This document shows, one piece after another, positions 63,460 to 64,000 of a stretch of DNA of 64,000 nucleotides. Both the position numbers and the translations under genes were made by a program. Each line of letters begins with the position of its first letter. Within the stretch, counting starts at the first letter, position 1. Under the pieces are notes generated by a model, which saw only the letters and a program-made list of their open reading frames with translations, did not search any database and was not told the DNA's origin. Source of the DNA: S015-6 sp964384945 (GTDB lineage: Bacteria > Desulfobacterota > DSWW01); assembly GCA_964384945.1 (NCBI GenBank), contig CAYLMK010000013.1:115323-179322 (forward strand), read 5' to 3'.

Positions 63460-64000
63460 CTAATTCACATGATCATTCAGGCAGTAGCCGTAGAGGTCGG
63501 TATCCCCGCCTGCGAAGCCGATGGGATCTTTTGCGGTTTGTGTTCCCCCCGACGCCTTCCGGTCATAAGGAATCCGGTTTGCCTAATGGCTTCGTCGGCT
63601 TGGAGCACCCACATGCCCGATGCACCCCCTGCCGGAGCTTCTGACCCCTGACGCGAGTTTTTCGTTAACTCCGCCTGGATCCGGTCATATACCGATATCT
63701 CAAAGAGCAAAGACAGGACGGTTTTTTCCTCTGGCCGCCCGTCCATTCTATTCGCCTATCTTAGCAGCTAAAGGGAAAAACCCAAAAGGGCGGTGGGAGG
63801 CGAGGAGGTGTTGTTGCCCTTCGTTGCGAGAGGAATGGAGGTTTTTCGATGACCGACGGGAGAATCTACAGGGTGAGTTCTTTTAACAGAGCACGAAACC
63901 CCGACTGTTCGTAATCCTCATCCGAAGTAAGGGCGTCCCTGATCTCTGTTGATTACCTTGCATATTTGACAGGGAATTGACGAGATAATCTGACCGGAAG
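63460..64000. other. Right end of window, no convincing gene
   Basis: Short frames on both strands, none with recognisable motifs. The sequence beyond 63890 becomes less GC-rich and may lead toward a neighbouring gene outside the window. Confidence 0.5.

Noticed and set aside
63477..63746. 89-codon reverse ORF at the right end
   Set aside because: No family match, poor start signal, composition like random sequence.

Overview
The window looks like a scaffold from an uncultivated or draft, GC-rich anaerobic bacterium, most likely a deltaproteobacterium (Desulfobacterota-like). The reasons are coenzyme-B12 acyl-CoA mutase genes, several acyl-CoA ligases, an HgcAB-like corrinoid/ferredoxin fusion, many Fe-S and radical SAM proteins, a PEP-CTERM protein, and a run of ten N that shows it is a draft assembly. 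This placement is inference from gene content, not from a marker gene. No rRNA, tRNA or CRISPR array was seen.

Layout. 1-3.2 kb: 3' part of a SNF2 helicase gene plus a SWIM zinc-finger gene. 3.7-18.6 kb: a segment bounded by two identical 153-bp direct repeats that carry the 3' end of the M20 peptidase gene at 18.5-19.8 kb. Inside it is a visibly less GC-rich block (4.3-15.2 kb) with two transcription units started by near-identical promoters, each with a CRP/FNR-type palindrome at the class II activator position. These units encode a PP-loop ATPase, a ThiF/MoeB-type E1 enzyme, an unrecognised protein, an AmmeMemoRadiSam-type radical SAM enzyme, a methylthiotransferase-like radical SAM enzyme, a B12-type radical SAM enzyme and a methyltransferase, with an MMPL/RND exporter gene on the opposite strand between them. 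This is the best candidate for an undescribed pathway, possibly sulfur insertion and methylation of an unknown substrate. It is followed by a CpaM-like methyltransferase and a fused HgcA-HgcB-like protein.

18.5-24.4 kb: reverse-strand catabolic or hydrolase genes (M20 and M24 peptidase families, mandelate racemase/muconate lactonizing family, class C beta-lactamase family) and a GIY-YIG protein. 24.6-35.6 kb: mixed housekeeping and signalling genes (MsrAB, glycosyltransferase, Fe-S protein, PEP-CTERM protein, GGDEF protein, cation efflux, MobA-HD fusion, PAS histidine kinase). 35.9-54.2 kb: an acyl-CoA catabolism region with SDR, aldehyde dehydrogenase, a two-subunit B12 acyl-CoA mutase of unusual sequence, a large unknown protein, a methylmalonyl-CoA-decarboxylase-like crotonase, two acyl-CoA ligases, MmgE/PrpD, an old-yellow-enzyme family protein and a carboxyltransferase. 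Together they suggest degradation of a branched or cyclic carboxylic acid.

54.4-64 kb: a VapBC pair with an apparently leaderless promoter, a fumarate-reductase-like flavoprotein/Fe-S pair (with the assembly gap), a DAHP synthase-prephenate dehydratase fusion preceded by a full phenylalanine attenuator with a 24-codon leader peptide, a LysM protein, an arylsulfotransferase-family lipoprotein, and a degraded end with an IS3 transposase remnant between 37-bp direct repeats.
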